From NCBI GenBank assembly GCA_002432085.1, contig DJFN01000020.1, positions 12,273 through 18,580 on the forward strand: 6,308 nt of DNA, given 5' to 3'. Source of the DNA: Flavobacteriales bacterium UBA5871. GTDB taxonomy: Bacteria; Bacteroidota; Bacteroidia; Flavobacteriales_D; Crocinitomicaceae. The stretch's first letter is position 1, and each line of letters opens with the position of its first letter. Positions 6,030 to 6,308 of the stretch are shown in pieces. Position numbers and translations under genes: made by a program. The notes under the pieces were generated by a model. That model had not been told where the DNA came from. It was given only the letters and a program-made list of their open reading frames with translations, and made no database searches.

Positions 6030-6308
6030 GTTCCTGAAAATTGCATATTGTAAAGTCGGCGGTAATAACCCTCCTGGCGCAGCAGCTCTTCGTGTGTGCC
6101 GGTTTCCTTGATTTCGCCTTTGTCGAGCACGATGATCAGATCGGCCTGCTGAATGGTCGACAAACGATGCGCGATCACAATCGATGTACGTCCTTTCGTG
6201 AGCTCTTCGGTAGCGCGCTGGATCATTTCCTCGGATTCGTTGTCGACACTTGAAGTCGCTTCGTCAAGGATCAGAATGTGCGGATTGTAAACATACGCAC
6301 GGATAAAC
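6026..6308 (-). CDS. ABC exporter, C-terminal end of the nucleotide-binding domain (partial)
   Basis: The gene enters from the right edge; 93 C-terminal residues are visible, and the frame stays open to the border. They contain Walker B and the following loop [12 protein letters not shown] (codons 6271 down to 6242), the switch His in IAHRLST (His codon 6169-6167), and the usual tail [17 protein letters not shown] followed by YYRRLY. This ending is typical of fused membrane plus ATPase half-exporters of the MsbA/LmrA type, which pump lipids, drugs or peptides out of the cytoplasm. Walker A, the signature motif and the membrane domain lie outside the window, so the substrate cannot be judged. 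The TGA stop overlaps the ATG of the binding-protein-like gene by four bases, marking an operon. Confidence 0.95.
   Translation of the reverse strand, partial: FIRAYVYNPHILILDEATSSVDNESEEMIQRATEELTKGRTSIVIAHRLSTIQQADLIIVLDKGEIKETGTHEELLRQEGYYRRLYNMQFSGT

Overview
The window looks like a chromosomal segment of a Bacteroidota bacterium, probably Flavobacteriales-like. It carries a type IX secretion (T9SS) C-terminal sorting domain, Bacteroidota-style lipoproteins, starts without obvious Shine-Dalgarno sequences, and spacers filled with short degenerate repeats. Base composition is roughly half GC by eye. I see no phage, transposase, CRISPR, tRNA or rRNA sequence.

Layout. The left edge (2-982, +) is the C-terminal three quarters of S-adenosylhomocysteine hydrolase, closed by a clear intrinsic terminator (1005-1034). 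Next is a multi-spanning membrane glycosyltransferase resembling the Alg9/PIG-B (GT22) class (1093-2598, +). After a 163-bp spacer comes a secreted PQQ-dependent sugar dehydrogenase-type beta-propeller with a T9SS sorting domain (2762-4126, +). A 246-bp convergent spacer follows. Then there are two small lipoprotein genes that start head to head within about 20 bp of each other: a Rieske-like lipoprotein that seems to have lost its iron-sulfur ligands (4373-4801, -) and a very basic 90-residue lipoprotein (4822-5094, +). The right part is a minus-strand operon: the end of an ABC exporter (6026-6308, partial) is joined by an ATGA overlap to a periplasmic-binding-protein-fold protein without a signal peptide (5163-6029).

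How the parts relate. Most genes appear to be independent housekeeping or envelope functions, not one pathway. The glycosyltransferase, sugar dehydrogenase and two lipoproteins all concern the cell envelope or surface, but nothing shows that they act together. The only pair with a strong structural argument for co-expression is the exporter and the signal-less binding protein.

The most unusual non-coding signal is that three spacers (2617-2655, 4141-4196, 5095-5165) each hold a degenerate array built on a 7-bp unit. The unit sequence differs each time, and one array is arranged as an inverted repeat that reaches into a stop codon. I see no convincing evidence for a wholly new multi-gene system.
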